Shown piece by piece: positions 52,016 through 62,095 of a stretch of 64,000 nucleotides of DNA; the first letter of the stretch is position 1; each line of letters opens with the position of its first letter. Under the pieces are notes generated by a model. It made no database searches and was not told the DNA's origin. It saw only the letters and a program-made list of their open reading frames with translations. The translations under genes and the position numbers were made by a program. Location: positions 167,202,140 through 167,266,139 of the forward strand of contig NC_089493.1 of NCBI RefSeq assembly GCF_036850765.1, read 5' to 3'. The DNA is from Saccopteryx bilineata (taxonomy: Eukaryota; Chordata; Mammalia; Chiroptera; Emballonuridae).

Positions 52016-52799
52016 CCTTCCCATTTCTCCCCTGCTGGGGGTCATCGCCCCCACCCTGCCCCCTCCCTTTTATTTTCAAGCGCTGGTAGATCCCAGTCCT
52101 TTCCTTTATTCTTTCTGCAATGGTGGGACTGAGTAGCCTTCATCTCCTATCTCAGCATGGGAAGTTGGTGCCCCTGGGTGGAGTCTCATCCTTTGTCTCT
52201 GCCCATCTCTCTACAGCATGCGTAGGGCATGGGCAAAGCAGGGAAGACCCTTGTTTTAGGACCAGCTGCCTTATGGGTTGATCTGGAGAACACAATTCCC
52301 TGCCCCCCCCCCCCCAATGCCTATTCTATCCCCTATAGGCATAGAGCTAAAACCCTCCTGACCCCTGAGAAGTATCCCTGGGCTAAGACTGCTCAGGTCT
52401 AGCCCTCAGGCACCATAATCAGCTCCTGTTATGCAAGCCTCCTGTTTGTTCCTTCCAATAAGCATGGGCCCTGTTTCCAGACCCTGCGGAGGGAACCATG
52501 GGCCTGTAGGGTCAGCATCAGCACTGAGTGGGGCTTGGGCAGGAAGCCAGAACATCACTGAGAGATGCTAAGCGAGGCAAGAGCCAGAGCTCTCAGCTAC
52601 CCCGAGTGCAGGAATTGGGAACCAGGAAATATAGTCACGGTAGCAGAAGTCTCCTGGGGACACAAGACATCATTCTGGGGATGATGTGACCAGTTCTGCT
52701 CAGTCATCTCCCCTTCCAGGCTGTTTTCAGCAAAGTAACTCCACCTAAATTCATTCCTACCCTTTGGCATATTAAAGAAACCTGCTGGTTGGAGACATT

Positions 52800-52935
52800 G
52801 AGAAGCTAGTGGTATTAGTGTCTCTATTTTACTGATGAAGAAATTGAGGTCAGAAAGGGTAAACTACTTCCCTCAGCCACACAGCTTGTAATAAATGGAT
52901 CTAAGACTGAAAACCAAGTATTCAGACTCCAATTA
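52800..52935 (-). repeat. MIR fragment, reversed
   Basis: 'ctattttactgatgaagaaattgaggtcagaaag', 'cttccctcagccacacagcttg' is a reversed MIR core. Confidence 0.8.
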
Positions 52936-52949
52936 CAGAGCTCATTCTT

Positions 52950-53134
52950 TTTTTTTTTTAATACTTTAAAAATTGATTTGAGAGAGAAAGGAAGGGAGGG
53001 AGAAATATTGATTTGTTGTTTCACTTATTTATGCATTCATTGGTTGATTCTTGTATATGCCCTGACCAGGGATCGAACCTGCAACCTTGGCATATAGTGA
53101 TGATGCTCTAACCAACTGAACTATCGGACAGGGC
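52950..53134 (-). mobile_element. VES-like tRNA SINE
   Basis: Minus strand: T tail, 'acttatttatgcattcattggttgattcttgtatatgccctgacc', 'gggatcgaacctgcaacc', 'ccaactgaactatcgg'. Imperfect duplication CAGAGCTCATTCTT / CCAGAGCTCTTCCTT. Confidence 0.91.
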
Positions 53135-53273
53135 CAGAGCTCTTCCTTACCAGGTCCCCAAAGCCTCCCCAGCCAAGCCATCTCTCATGATGACTATATT
53201 TACTAGAACCCTTGTCACCATTGCTGTTACATTGGTGCTCAGCTCCATCTCTTTTGTCAAAATCACCACCCTG

Positions 53274-53627
53274 TGGTTCCTCAAAAAACTGCAAATAGAA
53301 CTACCTTATGACCCAGCAATCCCTCTACTGGGTATATACCCCAAAACCTCAGAAACATTGATACGTAAAGACACATGTAGCCCCATGTTCATTGCAGCAC
53401 TGTTCACAGTGGCCAAGACATGGAAACAACCAAAAAGCCCTTCAATAGAAGACTGGATAAAGAAGATGTGGCACATATACACTATGGAATACTACTCAGC
53501 CATAAGAAATGATGACATCAGATCATTTACAGCAAAATGGTGGGATCTTGATAACATTATACGGAGTGAAATAAGTAAATCAGAAAAAAACAAGAACTAC
53601 ATAATTCCATACATTGGTGGAACATAA
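53274..53627 (+). pseudogene. L1 ORF2 carboxyl-terminal fragment
   Basis: 117 sense codons and a stop that match the L1 ORF2 end: 'LPYDPAIPLLGIYPK', 'MFIAALFTVAKTWKQP', 'WIKKMWHIYTMEYYSAI'. This is the C-terminal segment after the reverse transcriptase, without catalytic residues. By chance the upstream flank is in frame, so an open frame runs from an ATG at 53187 through 24 flank codons and the target duplication into L1. No promoter or function is implied. Confidence 0.93.
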
Positions 53628-53914
53628 AAATGAGACTAAGAGACATGGACAAGAGTGTGGTGGTTACCAGGGGTGGGGAGAGGGAGGACATGGGAGGGAG
53701 GGAGGGAGAGAGTTAGGGGGAGGGGGAGGGGCACAGAGAACTAGATAGAGGGTGGCGGAGGACAATCTGACTTTGGGCGAGGGGTATGCAACATAATTTA
53801 ATGACAAAATAACCTAGACATGTTTTCTTTGAATATAGGTACCCTGATTTATTAATGTCATCCCATTACTATTAATAAAAATTTATTTAAAAAAATAAAA
53901 AATAAAAAAAATAA
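53274..53914 (+). mobile_element. 5'-truncated L1 LINE, 3' end
   Basis: The last 0.64 kb of an L1: the ORF2 carboxyl end (to the stop at 53625-53627), a purine-rich G-run 3' UTR (about 53680-53730), then 'ttattaatgtcatcccattac' and an A-rich tail. A perfect 15-bp duplication, AAAATCACCACCCTG, lies at 53259-53273 and 53915-53929. Its ORF2 part is still open, so the insertion is fairly young. It lacks the reverse transcriptase and endonuclease. Confidence 0.95.
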
Positions 53915-53929
53915 AAAATCACCACCCTG

Positions 53930-54528
53930 GTTCCCCATTGTGGCAGCCTCTGGGCTCATACACTCACCCTCTTCCAGGAAGGACAGCAGAGTCCTGGGTC
54001 CTCTATCCCATGTAGTTTCCAGAAGGAAGAAATTATAGCTCTGAAGATGGGCGAAGGGCACCTAGTGAGAGCAGAATGCAGTGACCTGTAGCTAAGGGGC
54101 TCTATGCACTGCTGGGGATCCAACTGGGACTATGGATACAGTCTGGCCATTACCCTCAAAGGAGGGCCACCAGCTCTCCAGACCCTTTCATGGAACTACC
54201 CTTCCCCTCAACTGAGATGAACAAGCCACCTCCAAGGCCAGGGGCTCCAGCAGGGTAGCCGGCAGCTTTCTGTGTGTATGCATGCACACGTGTTGGCTCT
54301 CTAAGACTGAGATCTCACTCTGCTGCCCACCTTCAGTCCTGTCTGCTGTTTGTGTTCTTGGTTTGCTCTCTGTGAAGACAGCAGTCCATCCACATCCTAT
54401 GATAAAATCCAGCCATTCCACTCTTCCTTGAAGATTCCCTTCCCCCTCTCTGCAAAGACTGAGAACATGGAGGACAGTGGGGGGGGGGGGTGGTGGTGAA
54501 GGGATCACTTAGTGAAAGTTCCCCCAGT
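53930..54528. other. Non-coding stretch, G run at 54480-54490
   Basis: No gene supported. 54051-54120 is MIR-like at best. The 106-residue minus frame 54188-54508 begins in the G-run region and has no recognised domain. Confidence 0.4.
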
Positions 54529-54540
54529 GGATGTATTCTC

Positions 54541-54758
54541 TCTCTTTTTTTTTAAAGATTTTACTTATCTATTTTTATTGGAGAGAGGTTGAGAGAGAGA
54601 GAGAGAGAGAGAGGAAAGAGATTGAGAAAACAGGGGGAGGAGCAAGAAGCATCAACTCCCATACGTGCCTTGACCAGGCAAGCCCAGAGTTTTTTTGAAC
54701 CGGCAACCTCAGCATTCCAGGTCAACGCTTTATCCACTGCGCCACCACAGGTCAGGCA
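54541..54758 (-). mobile_element. tRNA-derived SINE, short form
   Basis: Minus strand: T tail, (AG)n, 'gcatcaactcccata', 'tttgaaccggcaacctc', 'ccactgcgccaccacaggtcagg'. Duplication GGATGTATTCTC at 54529-54540 and 54759-54770. Confidence 0.94.
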
Positions 54759-54944
54759 GGATGTATTCTCAAAAGCAAGTCCTTATGCTTTACTTGAAAC
54801 GGTCCTTAGCTCCAAGAATTGCCTGGGTGACCTTTAGAAGAAACCAACATGGAGTCCTAACTTCTGCATGACATTCACTAATAAATTACCTTTTTTGGCC
54901 TCTTCTCAATGCTGGCCTGCCAAGCTGAATGCACAAAGGGATCA

Positions 54945-55185
54945 GGCAGGGAAAGGGCACTGACACTGGCCAAGAGCCTACTGTGTGCCAGGCCGGTACT
55001 AGAGGCTTGACCTAGAGGGTGCCATTAATCCTTGTAACAGCCTTGTGAGGCAGCTCTTATGATCCTACTCTTTGCAGTTAAGGAAAAAGAAGCTCAAGCA
55101 GGTTAAGTGACTTATCCAAGATCACACAGGGAGAAGATGGCAGAACCAGGACCTGAACCTGAACATGTAGACTTTGATTTGAACC
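54945..55185 (-). repeat. MIR SINE, reversed
   Basis: 'gagcctactgtgtgccaggccggtactagaggc', 'aacagccttgtgaggcagc', 'gtgacttatccaagatcacacagggag' is reversed MIR. Confidence 0.85.
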
Positions 55186-55289
55186 CGAACATGGACTTGA
55201 AAAGCCCATGTTCTTTCCACACTGGGTGCCTTTCATCTCTGCTTCAGCCCCAGGGAGGGCTCCTTCACAGGAGAAAGGTTTCCACTCCA

Positions 55290-55680
55290 ACTTGGCAGTA
55301 TCTTTCAAAATGAAAAATTCATACACACTTTGAGCCAGCAATCTCTCTTCTAGGAATGAATCCTCAAGAACCACTCCTACACGTGCAGATGTATTAGGTG
55401 TTCACTGCACAGAATGTGTTAGATGGTCTTGTTTGCAACTATAATAAAAGAAGCAACCTAAGTGTCCATCAATAAGGGAGTGGATAAATAAACACAATTA
55501 CCATGTAGCTGTACGAAAAGACAAAGCAGATCTTAACGGGACTGGCATGGAAAGTTAAGTTAAGGAAAGGGAAATGACAACACTTAAATACTATATATAT
55601 TTATACATCATATATTATATGTACTTATATGTATAAATATTTTGTTTATGTGGTTTCATTTTAAGGCATCAACTGTTTTC
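55290..55680 (+). repeat. Old L1-type LINE 3' fragment
   Basis: 'cacactttgagccagcaatctctcttctagg', 'gcaacctaagtgtccatcaataagggagtggataaataaac' is the ancient L1 3' pattern. Followed by AT-rich 'actatatatatttatac'. No open frame. Confidence 0.7.
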
Positions 55681-56154
55681 CAGAAGGGAAGGGGGAAAGG
55701 TGGGGAAGGGTGAAAAAGGAAGTAAGACCCAGGCCCCAGGAACCAACCCTCACCACCCCCTGGCTTTCTTTAGGGCCATGTCCTCTTCTCAGGGTCCCCA
55801 GTGCAGACACTAGTGTTCCTGGGACAAGGGAAGGGAGTTTCTTATCAATGCTGGGCATGACTTCCTCCTCCCATCCTCATTCCCACCTGGCACTTCCTGT
55901 AAGCAGTGCAGATGAGGCCTGAGGTTGGTGGTCTGCCTGCTTCTTGTAATGCGTCGGAGCTTTACAACCTGGACCAAGTGTGAGTCAATCTCGTGATTTA
56001 GTTCCTCCTCCTGTCTCTTGTTTATCACTAAATTTGGTGTTCTGTAAATCAGATGCAATCTGGAGACATCCGATAAGGAAGGGGTTGGGAGGGTGTGGAG
56101 TGCACATAATGAGGATTGGTTGAATGTTTTCATTTGATTTTAAAGACATGTCTT
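55681..56154. other. Non-coding stretch, nothing recognised
   Basis: No gene or named repeat. Frames at 55710-55922 and 55810-56133 are chance. Confidence 0.4.
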
Positions 56155-56312
56155 GGGGCCTGGCCAGATGGCTCAGCTGGTTAGAGCATTGTTCCAAAGC
56201 CAAGGGGTTGCTGGTTCGATCCCAGAAACAGATCAGACTTTCTGTCTCCCTCCCTCTCTCTCTCAAGTCAATAAGATGAACATTTTAAAAATTCTAAAAT
56301 AGATTTAAAAAA
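56155..56312 (+). mobile_element. VES-like tRNA SINE
   Basis: Plus strand: 'ggcctggccagatggctcagctggttagagc' (A box), 'gctggttcgatccc' (B box), CT tract, then an A-rich tail. The downstream SINE is inserted immediately after the tail. Confidence 0.9.
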
Positions 56313-56327
56313 AAAAAAATCTACCTC

Positions 56328-56531
56328 GCCTGACCTGTGGTGGCGCAGTGGATAATGCGTCGACCTGGAAATGCTGAGGTCGCCGGTTCGAAACCCTGGG
56401 CTTGCCTGGTCAAGGCACATATGGGAGTTGATGCTTCCAGCTCCTCCCCCCTTCTCTCTCTCTCTCTGTCTCTCTCTCTCTCTCCCTCTCTCTCTCCTCT
56501 CTAAAAATGAATAAAGGGAAAAAAAAGATTA
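56328..56531 (+). mobile_element. tRNA-derived SINE, short form, near consensus
   Basis: Plus strand: 'gcctgacctgtggtggcgc', 'gtcgccggttcgaaacc', 'ggtcaaggcacatatggg', CT tract, 'aatgaataaaggg'. Perfect 15-bp duplication AAAAAAATCTACCTC at 56313-56327 and 56532-56546. Confidence 0.95.
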
Positions 56532-56546
56532 AAAAAAATCTACCTC

Positions 56547-57043
56547 AGGATGAGGTTTAAGTCATAAGAGCGGTTAGTAGGAACATCTATTGCAACTGGG
56601 TGATTGTCAAGAGAAGTTCAGCTGACTGCGTTTCTCCCCACCCCATGTGGAAGCACACCCTGCATAGACTGGGGGCTCAGATGAACTTCTATCATTATGC
56701 AGCTAGACAGCCTCTGTAGCAATAGAAAAGCTTTGCCCCACCTCAAATTGGCCTGGCTAATCATCTTCAGTTTTGTGCTCTCTCCTATAAACTCTGATAT
56801 TCCTGTTTTACTGTTGAATGGCAGTTCAGTTATCTAGCCCTCCCCCTCCCACACACACACCTGCTTTCCCTTCAAACCCACTCCCTATCCCTGCAGTTTG
56901 TTCTCTTTCTCTGTCTCTCCCTGTTTCTCCTTTTCTCTCCTTCTCTCTCCCTCTATCTCCCTCCCACTCCCTCCCCTTCCCTCCTCCTTCTTCTCTCTCT
57001 AAAACCAATCAATAAAAAAAATAATTTAAAACCCTCATATTTA
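56547..57043. other. Single-copy stretch and CT-rich tail
   Basis: 56547-56850 shows no recognised element. 56856-57030 is CT-rich and ends 'ctctaaaaccaatcaataaaaaaaa', like the tail of a degraded SINE whose head is not recognisable. Confidence 0.45.
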
Positions 57044-57384
57044 AGCCTGAGTAGAGGTGGTGCAGTGGATAGAGTGTTGATCTGGAATGCTGAAGTCCCA
57101 GGTTCAAAACCCCAGGGTTGCCAGCTGTCTTGAGCACAGGATCATCAACATGATCCCAAGGTCACTGGCTTGACTTCGAAGGTCGTAGCTTGAAACCTAA
57201 TGTCACTGGCTTGAGCAAGAGGTCACTGGCTCAGTTAAGACATCTTCCTCAAGGCACATACAAGAAGTAATCAATGACAACTAAAGCGAAGCAACTACAA
57301 ATTGATGCTTCTCATTCTCTCTCTTCCCTCTCTCTCCCTTCCTGTCTCTTTCTTTCAAAAAAATTCCCTTTCAGTAAAAAAAAA
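57044..57384 (+). mobile_element. tRNA-derived SINE, long form
   Basis: Plus strand: 'gcctgagtagaggtggtgcag', 'caggttcaaaacccc', modules 'caaggtcactggcttgac', 'atgtcactggcttgagc', 'gaggtcactggctcag', 'ttgatgcttctcattctctc', A-rich tail. Imperfect flank ACCCTCATATTT / ACCCTCAATTT. Confidence 0.9.
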
Positions 57385-57396
57385 CAACCCTCAATT

Positions 57397-57576
57397 TTTT
57401 AGATTTTATTTTTATACATTTTAGAGAGGGGAAAGAGAGAGAGAGAGAGAAAGGAAAGAGGAGCAGGAAGCATCAACTTCCATATGTGCCTTGACCAGGC
57501 AAGCTCGCAGTTTTGAACCGGTGACCTCAATGTTCCAGGTTGATGTTTTATCCACTGTGCCACCAGAGGTCAGGCA
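57397..57576 (-). mobile_element. tRNA-derived SINE, short form
   Basis: Minus strand: 'tttagattttatttttatac', (AG)n, 'gcatcaacttccatatgtgccttgacc', 'gttttgaaccggtgacctc', 'ccactgtgccaccagaggtcagg'. Confidence 0.9.
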
Positions 57577-57607
57577 AAAAAACCCATTAAAAAAAATAAA
57601 ATAAAGT

Positions 57608-57790
57608 GAGCCCTGGCCAGATAGCTTGGTTTAGAGCATTGTCCCTAAGTACAGAGGTTGCTGGTTCGATCCCTGGTCAGGGCTCATACAGGAATGAATC
57701 TATATTCCTGTCTCTCTCCCTTTCCTTTACTCTCTTGCTAAAATCAGTAAATAAAAATGAAATAAAATAAAGATTTTTTAAAAATTTAAA
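57608..57790 (+). mobile_element. VES-like tRNA SINE
   Basis: Plus strand: 'gagccctggccagatagc', 'gctggttcgatccctggtcagggc', 'tcctgtctctctccc', A-rich tail. Diverged A box. Confidence 0.88.
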
Positions 57791-58675
57791 GCAGCTCCTA
57801 GATCTTTCTGAGATCCCAGATCTTTCTGTGTCACCACTGTTCTCACCACGCCTCTCCCGGTTTCTGCTCCTGATGGAGACACTGTGACACAGAGGGGACA
57901 AGGAGGGAGAAAAGAGAAAAGAAGAGATGGGAAAGGCAACAGACATAGAGAAAAGGAGGGAAACAAAAGCTCCTGAGCAAATTTCCAAGGCTGTGCTAGT
58001 GTCGGGGACCTGAGCCCACCCCCTCTGCCTGCCCGCACCCCCAGCCTGTGAGTGGTACGTCATGGCTGAGCTGTGCCAGCTCGCTGGCCAGGCTGGGCTC
58101 CAAGTCCCCAAGGCTTTGTCAGGATGTCATTATCCCCATTCTGTGCTTCTCATCACCTGGAGGTTCTTCCTCTTCCTCTGGCCCACACCCCAAGCCTGCA
58201 CACAGGTACCTCTGTGCTTGCCTCCTGCCTGGCTCTCAGTTCCTGCTAATTGCCGTCTTCTTCAGAGCCCTCCCCTCTGCTGCACAGTCTGTGTCCTTGC
58301 CCCTCTTGGTGCCAGCCCTGCCCCAAGCTCCTTTCCCCCTCTTCTTGTCTCCCTTTTCTGGGTTCTCTAGTTTTGGTGTAGGACAGACAAGGCCTCTGCT
58401 CCAGGGAGCCTCCTTAGTCTCCCTGGGAGGACAAAGGAGAACTGTCCAGAGGCCAGAGGCAGCACAACCAGGTGGCACATCCAGTCAACCGAAGACCCAG
58501 TGAGAACTGAGCATTCACCTAGTATCCGCTCTGCGATGCATCCACACTTCACTGCTTCAGCTTGGCTGCTCCTTAATGGCTTATCTCATACTCAGGACTC
58601 TACTGGTTATCCCATAATGAGGATCCACTTTCCCTGGGTCCCTGTTTTTGTCTCACTGTATAGCTTTCACCTGGG
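57791..58675. other. Non-coding stretch, no gene supported
   Basis: CT-rich sequence on both strands yields frames at 57677-58111 and 58048-58503 with Ser/Leu/Pro bias and no domain I recognise. 'catcacctggaggttcttcctcttcc' and similar text looks L2-like in places. Confidence 0.4.
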
Positions 58676-58677
58676 TT

Positions 58678-58990
58678 TTGGGCAATAGCAAGGGCCCTGA
58701 GATCCGCCTCCAATTCACTGTGTAAACCTTGGACAAGTCCCTTCCCCTCTGGGCTCCACAGCTGCTCCACAATGAAGAGGTTGATCTAAATCAGGGATGT
58801 AAATTCTGGCACAGATGCCACCACTTCCAATCCAGTGCCCATGGCAGACATTGCTAATCAATAACGGCACTCTCTTCTCAGGACATACTCTCGGCTTTGG
58901 CTGTTCATCATTCAGCTTTTAGCTCATGACTTAAAACTTCTTTTTCATTTCTGGACTGGTTTATCTCTAAGGGCTCTTCCAACACTGTCA
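58678..58990 (+). repeat. MIR SINE fragment
   Basis: 'ccaattcactgtgtaaaccttggacaagtcccttcccctctggg' and 'atgaagaggttgatctaaatc' are MIR. 'gggctcttccaacactg' near 58973 may continue an older fragment. Confidence 0.65.
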
Positions 58991-59485
58991 ATCGAGGATT
59001 CTTTTGGCCTGGTTGGATCAATATCACATGCCCAATTCCCCAATTCTCCCTATAACTCATCTTTTGATCATCCTCATCCTTCTCTCTCTCTCCAATCTTG
59101 CCTTATTTCTAAGTTCCTGCTGCTGAATCCATGTAAACCCTCGATGATGTCTGGGTCTCCAAGGTTCTGCTTACTGTCACTCAATTTCAGACTCCTTGAA
59201 AGTTACATTTTCCAAGCAGTCACACTTACATGTGTTGAGTGATTCTGTGGCATTGGCTCAGGGAGGGGGAATCTATGATAGAGACACAAGAGAGAGTCAA
59301 AGGAGGAGCAGGCAGGATGTGACTGGAGAAATATTAAAAGACAGAGATAACACGGTGGACAGACAGAGGGGCTAGAGTTAAATTTATGTATCAAGGACAT
59401 ACCAGTAGGAATGGGGAGGAGAAGTTTGAATGGAATTTATCCTGGACCTCCAAGGTCCCAATGGGAGGTAGGACCAGGTAGGAAT
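58991..59485. other. Non-coding stretch, nothing recognised
   Basis: No gene or named repeat seen. The short minus frame at 59203-59400 is chance. Confidence 0.4.
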
Positions 59486-59499
59486 TAAAAGCCAAGGAT

Positions 59500-59676
59500 A
59501 GCCTGACCTGTGGTGGTGCAATGGATAAAGCATTGACCTGGAATGCTAAGGTTGCTGGTTTGAAACCCTGTGTTTGCCTGGTCAAGGCACATATGGGAGT
59601 TGATGCTTCCTGCTCCTCCCCTCTTTTCTCTCTCTCCTTCTCTCTCTCTCTCTCCTCTCTAAAATGAATTTTTTAA
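59500..59676 (+). mobile_element. tRNA-derived SINE, short form
   Basis: Plus strand: 'gcctgacctgtggtggtgcaatgg', 'gctggtttgaaacc', 'ggtcaaggcacatatggg', CT tract, short A tail. Imperfect duplication AAAGCCAAGGATA / TAAGCCAATGATAA. Confidence 0.92.
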
Positions 59677-59781
59677 ATAAGCCAATGATAAAGGGATCAT
59701 ACAAATTAGTAGCTCAGCTGACAAACATGACAGGAGCAAAGGGATTCTTTGGTGGGGAGGAACTATCAAGAATTGCAATAA

Positions 59782-60196
59782 ACTGACCAAGCAGTGGTGC
59801 AGAGGATAGAGCATTGGCCTGGGATGCTGAGGACCCAGGTTCGAAACCCCAAGGTGCAGGCTCTCTGGCTGGAGTGCGGGCTCACCAGCTTGAGCATGGG
59901 GTTGCTGGCTTCAGCATGGGATTATAGACATGACCTCAAGGTCATTGGCTTGAGCAAGGAGTGACTGGCTCAGTTGGAGCCCCCCCCCCCCCCGGTCAAG
60001 GCACACATGAGAAAGGAATCAATGAACAACTAAAGCACTACAACTATGAGTTGATGCTTCTCATCTTTCTCCCTTCCTGTCTGTCTGCCCCTGTCTATCT
60101 GTTCCTGCCCCCTCCCTCTCTCCCTCTCTCTCTTTCTCTCTCTCTCTCTTTCTCTCTCACACATGTGCGCACACTAAAAAACAAAACAAAACAAAA
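59782..60196 (+). mobile_element. tRNA-derived SINE, long form (serial site, copy 1)
   Basis: Plus strand: 'actgaccaagcagtggtgcag', 'caggttcgaaacccc', five or more 'gctggctt(g/c)agca' modules, C run of 15 at 59980-59994, 'caatgaacaactaaagcac', CT tract, 'aaaacaaaacaaaac'. Flanks AGAATTGCAATAA (59769-59781) and AGAACTGTAATAA (60197-60209). Confidence 0.92.
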
Positions 60197-60209
60197 AGAA
60201 CTGTAATAA

Positions 60210-60440
60210 TGATCACTGGCTTGAGCATGGGATCATCAACATGATCCAAAGGTCACTCAAAGGTCGCTCATTTGAGCCCAAAGTCACTGACTTGAGCAAG
60301 GGGTCACTGGCTTGATTTGTGTCCCTGGGTCAAGGCATATATGAGAAGCAATCAATAAATAACTAAGGTAAAGCAACTACTAGTTGATGCTTCTCACTCT
60401 CTTTCCTCTCTCTCTAAAAATCAATAATAATAACGAAAAG
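60210..60440 (+). mobile_element. 5'-truncated long-form SINE (serial site, copy 2)
   Basis: Starts inside the module region ('atcactggcttgagcatggg') with no tRNA head. Continues 'ggtcaaggcatatatgagaagc', 'gttgatgcttctcactctc', and an A-rich tail. Flanks AAGAACTGTAATAATGA and AAGAATTGAGATAATGA, so the same target was used again. Confidence 0.85.
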
Positions 60441-60719
60441 AATTGAGATAATGAGATGGTCTTATGTTGGTTACTTCATGAACATAAAAGCAGCCACTAG
60501 TTATTGATCAGAATAGTTTGGTACAGAAAGGTGAGTGCTGGCCAGCAGCCAATTAGAAGCTTAAAGCAAAACCTGACCCAGGTTGCGGGACATGTCTTTA
60601 TCGTCAGACATGCCTGGAGCAGTTTTAGCATTTCAGGAAATCCTGTCAAGTTTTTCTGATGAGCGCATACACTTGTGAGACATCCCCAAGGCTCCAATCA
60701 GCCAGAAGTGAAGTGACCA

Positions 60720-60960
60720 CAAGAAAGTTACTTATCTGCAGGCCTGGGTTCAAATCCCAGCTCAATGAGTTACTATGAGATCTGGCCTCAGTTTTCTCAT
60801 CTTTACAATGACTATAAGTAGCATGGAACTCATAAAATCATTATAAATATTAAATAAGAATATGTTTTAAAAATATTTAAAAAAAAAAGAATATGTTTAA
60901 AGTGCTCAGCATAGTGTCAGGTTTGTTAATAATAAGCAGTGGCTAGCAAGCTGGTAATGT
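60720..60960 (+). repeat. MIR SINE with an A-rich insertion
   Basis: 'ggcctgggttcaaatcccagctc', 'ggcctcagttttctcatctttacaatg', 'ataaatattaaataag', 'gtgctcagcatagtgtc'. The phrase AGAATATGTTT occurs twice (about 60858 and 60888) around an A-rich stretch, a small tandem duplication. 60441-60719 holds nothing recognised. Confidence 0.8.
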
Positions 60961-60974
60961 TAGCATTGTTATTA

Positions 60975-61860
60975 TCATAGGTGATGCATTTAAGGGGTCC
61001 CCTGAGCCACCCTCAACTTACTCATTGTATATATGCCAGGCACTGGCTTAAATGTTTACTTAATGGTAAGATTCCGCTAGGCATACCATCTAATAATTCA
61101 TATGGGATAGATGAGTTTTGCCTAAACCAAAAGGCTGCAATTCCACACGTCTCCTCTTGGCTGGGAACTGTGTATGATATAGGAAGAGCTGGACAGCTCC
61201 CCTCAGCCCTGAGAGAAAAGGTACATTTTTTCCCCAGGATGCAAAAACCAGGAGTGGAGAACACATTAGAGCCTGGTGCCAGGTTGGAAAAGGGTCCCAA
61301 GATGCTGACCAGAGAGAGGGCAGCTTTCAAGTCAGTCTGTGTCTCCTTCGCAGTCGTGCTGTGGGCAGCCGTGGACAGGCTGCCAGCCACCCAGCCCCTG
61401 AACCCCCCCCAGGAAATAGCAAAGCAAACAGGGACCTGCTGCTGCTGCTGCTGCCGAGACCGCTGCAGGAAGCTCCTGTGAGGGTGAGCAAGGGCCAGCA
61501 TGTGGGCAGCAGCCAGGATGCTTGTCAGCTGACCACAGGGATCCAGGGACAAGGCTGGTGGGGCAAATTCCCAGATGCCCTGAAGCTGGCCTATGCTGCT
61601 TTCCTGAGGCTTGAACTGTAAGCGGCCCCAGATGGAAGAAGCCAGGGATCATCTGACCCCATGCTGTGCCCATGGCTGCGCCACAGCACACAGAGAGGAA
61701 GCCCAGGCCAGCATGGGAAGCAAGCCCAGCCTACCAGCAGGTTTCTGTCCTAGCATGTGAGTGGTGCCCACCTGTGCCTTGAGACCACAGTCACTTTCAA
61801 GATGCTTCACCGGCATGGAGCTGTACACTTGGGCCATAGCACAGAGACCAGGAGGAAAAG
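60975..61860. other. Single-copy stretch with a (CTG)n patch
   Basis: A six-unit (CTG)n lies at about 61438-61455 within 'gggacctgctgctgctgc'. Overlapping frames at 60981-61481, 61022-61552 and 61332-61691 conflict with each other and show no known domain. No gene supported. The start (60981-61090) is L2/MIR-like ('gtatatatgccaggcactggcttaaatg'). Confidence 0.4.
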
Positions 61861-61864
61861 GCTG

Positions 61865-62095
61865 TAGAACACACAGACTTGGGGTCAAGTCCCAGCTTTG
61901 CCATTTACCAGTGTGACGTAGGGCTAGGGTCAGCTCTGTGAGAATCTGTGACTCAATCTCCTCACCTATAAGTGAAAGAAGATAAAAATGGGCTCCTGGA
62001 TGAAGTAAGAATGATACATGTATAGTATTTAGGCCAGGTCTGGCACACAGTAAGTGCTTGGAAAATTTTAGCTGTTCTTCTAATTCTTACTGTTG
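61865..62095 (+). repeat. MIR SINE
   Basis: 'gggtcaagtcccagctttgccatttaccagtgtgacg', 'ctcaatctcctcacctataag', 'ggtctggcacacagtaagtgcttgg' is MIR. Confidence 0.85.

Noticed and set aside
53187..53273. Start of a protein fused to L1
   Set aside because: The upstream codons are in frame by chance. There is no evidence of a promoter or a host gene here.
61022..61552. 176-residue minus-strand frame with overlapping plus frames
   Set aside because: Three conflicting frames cover the same GC-rich DNA with a CTG repeat. None shows a known domain or clear splice context.
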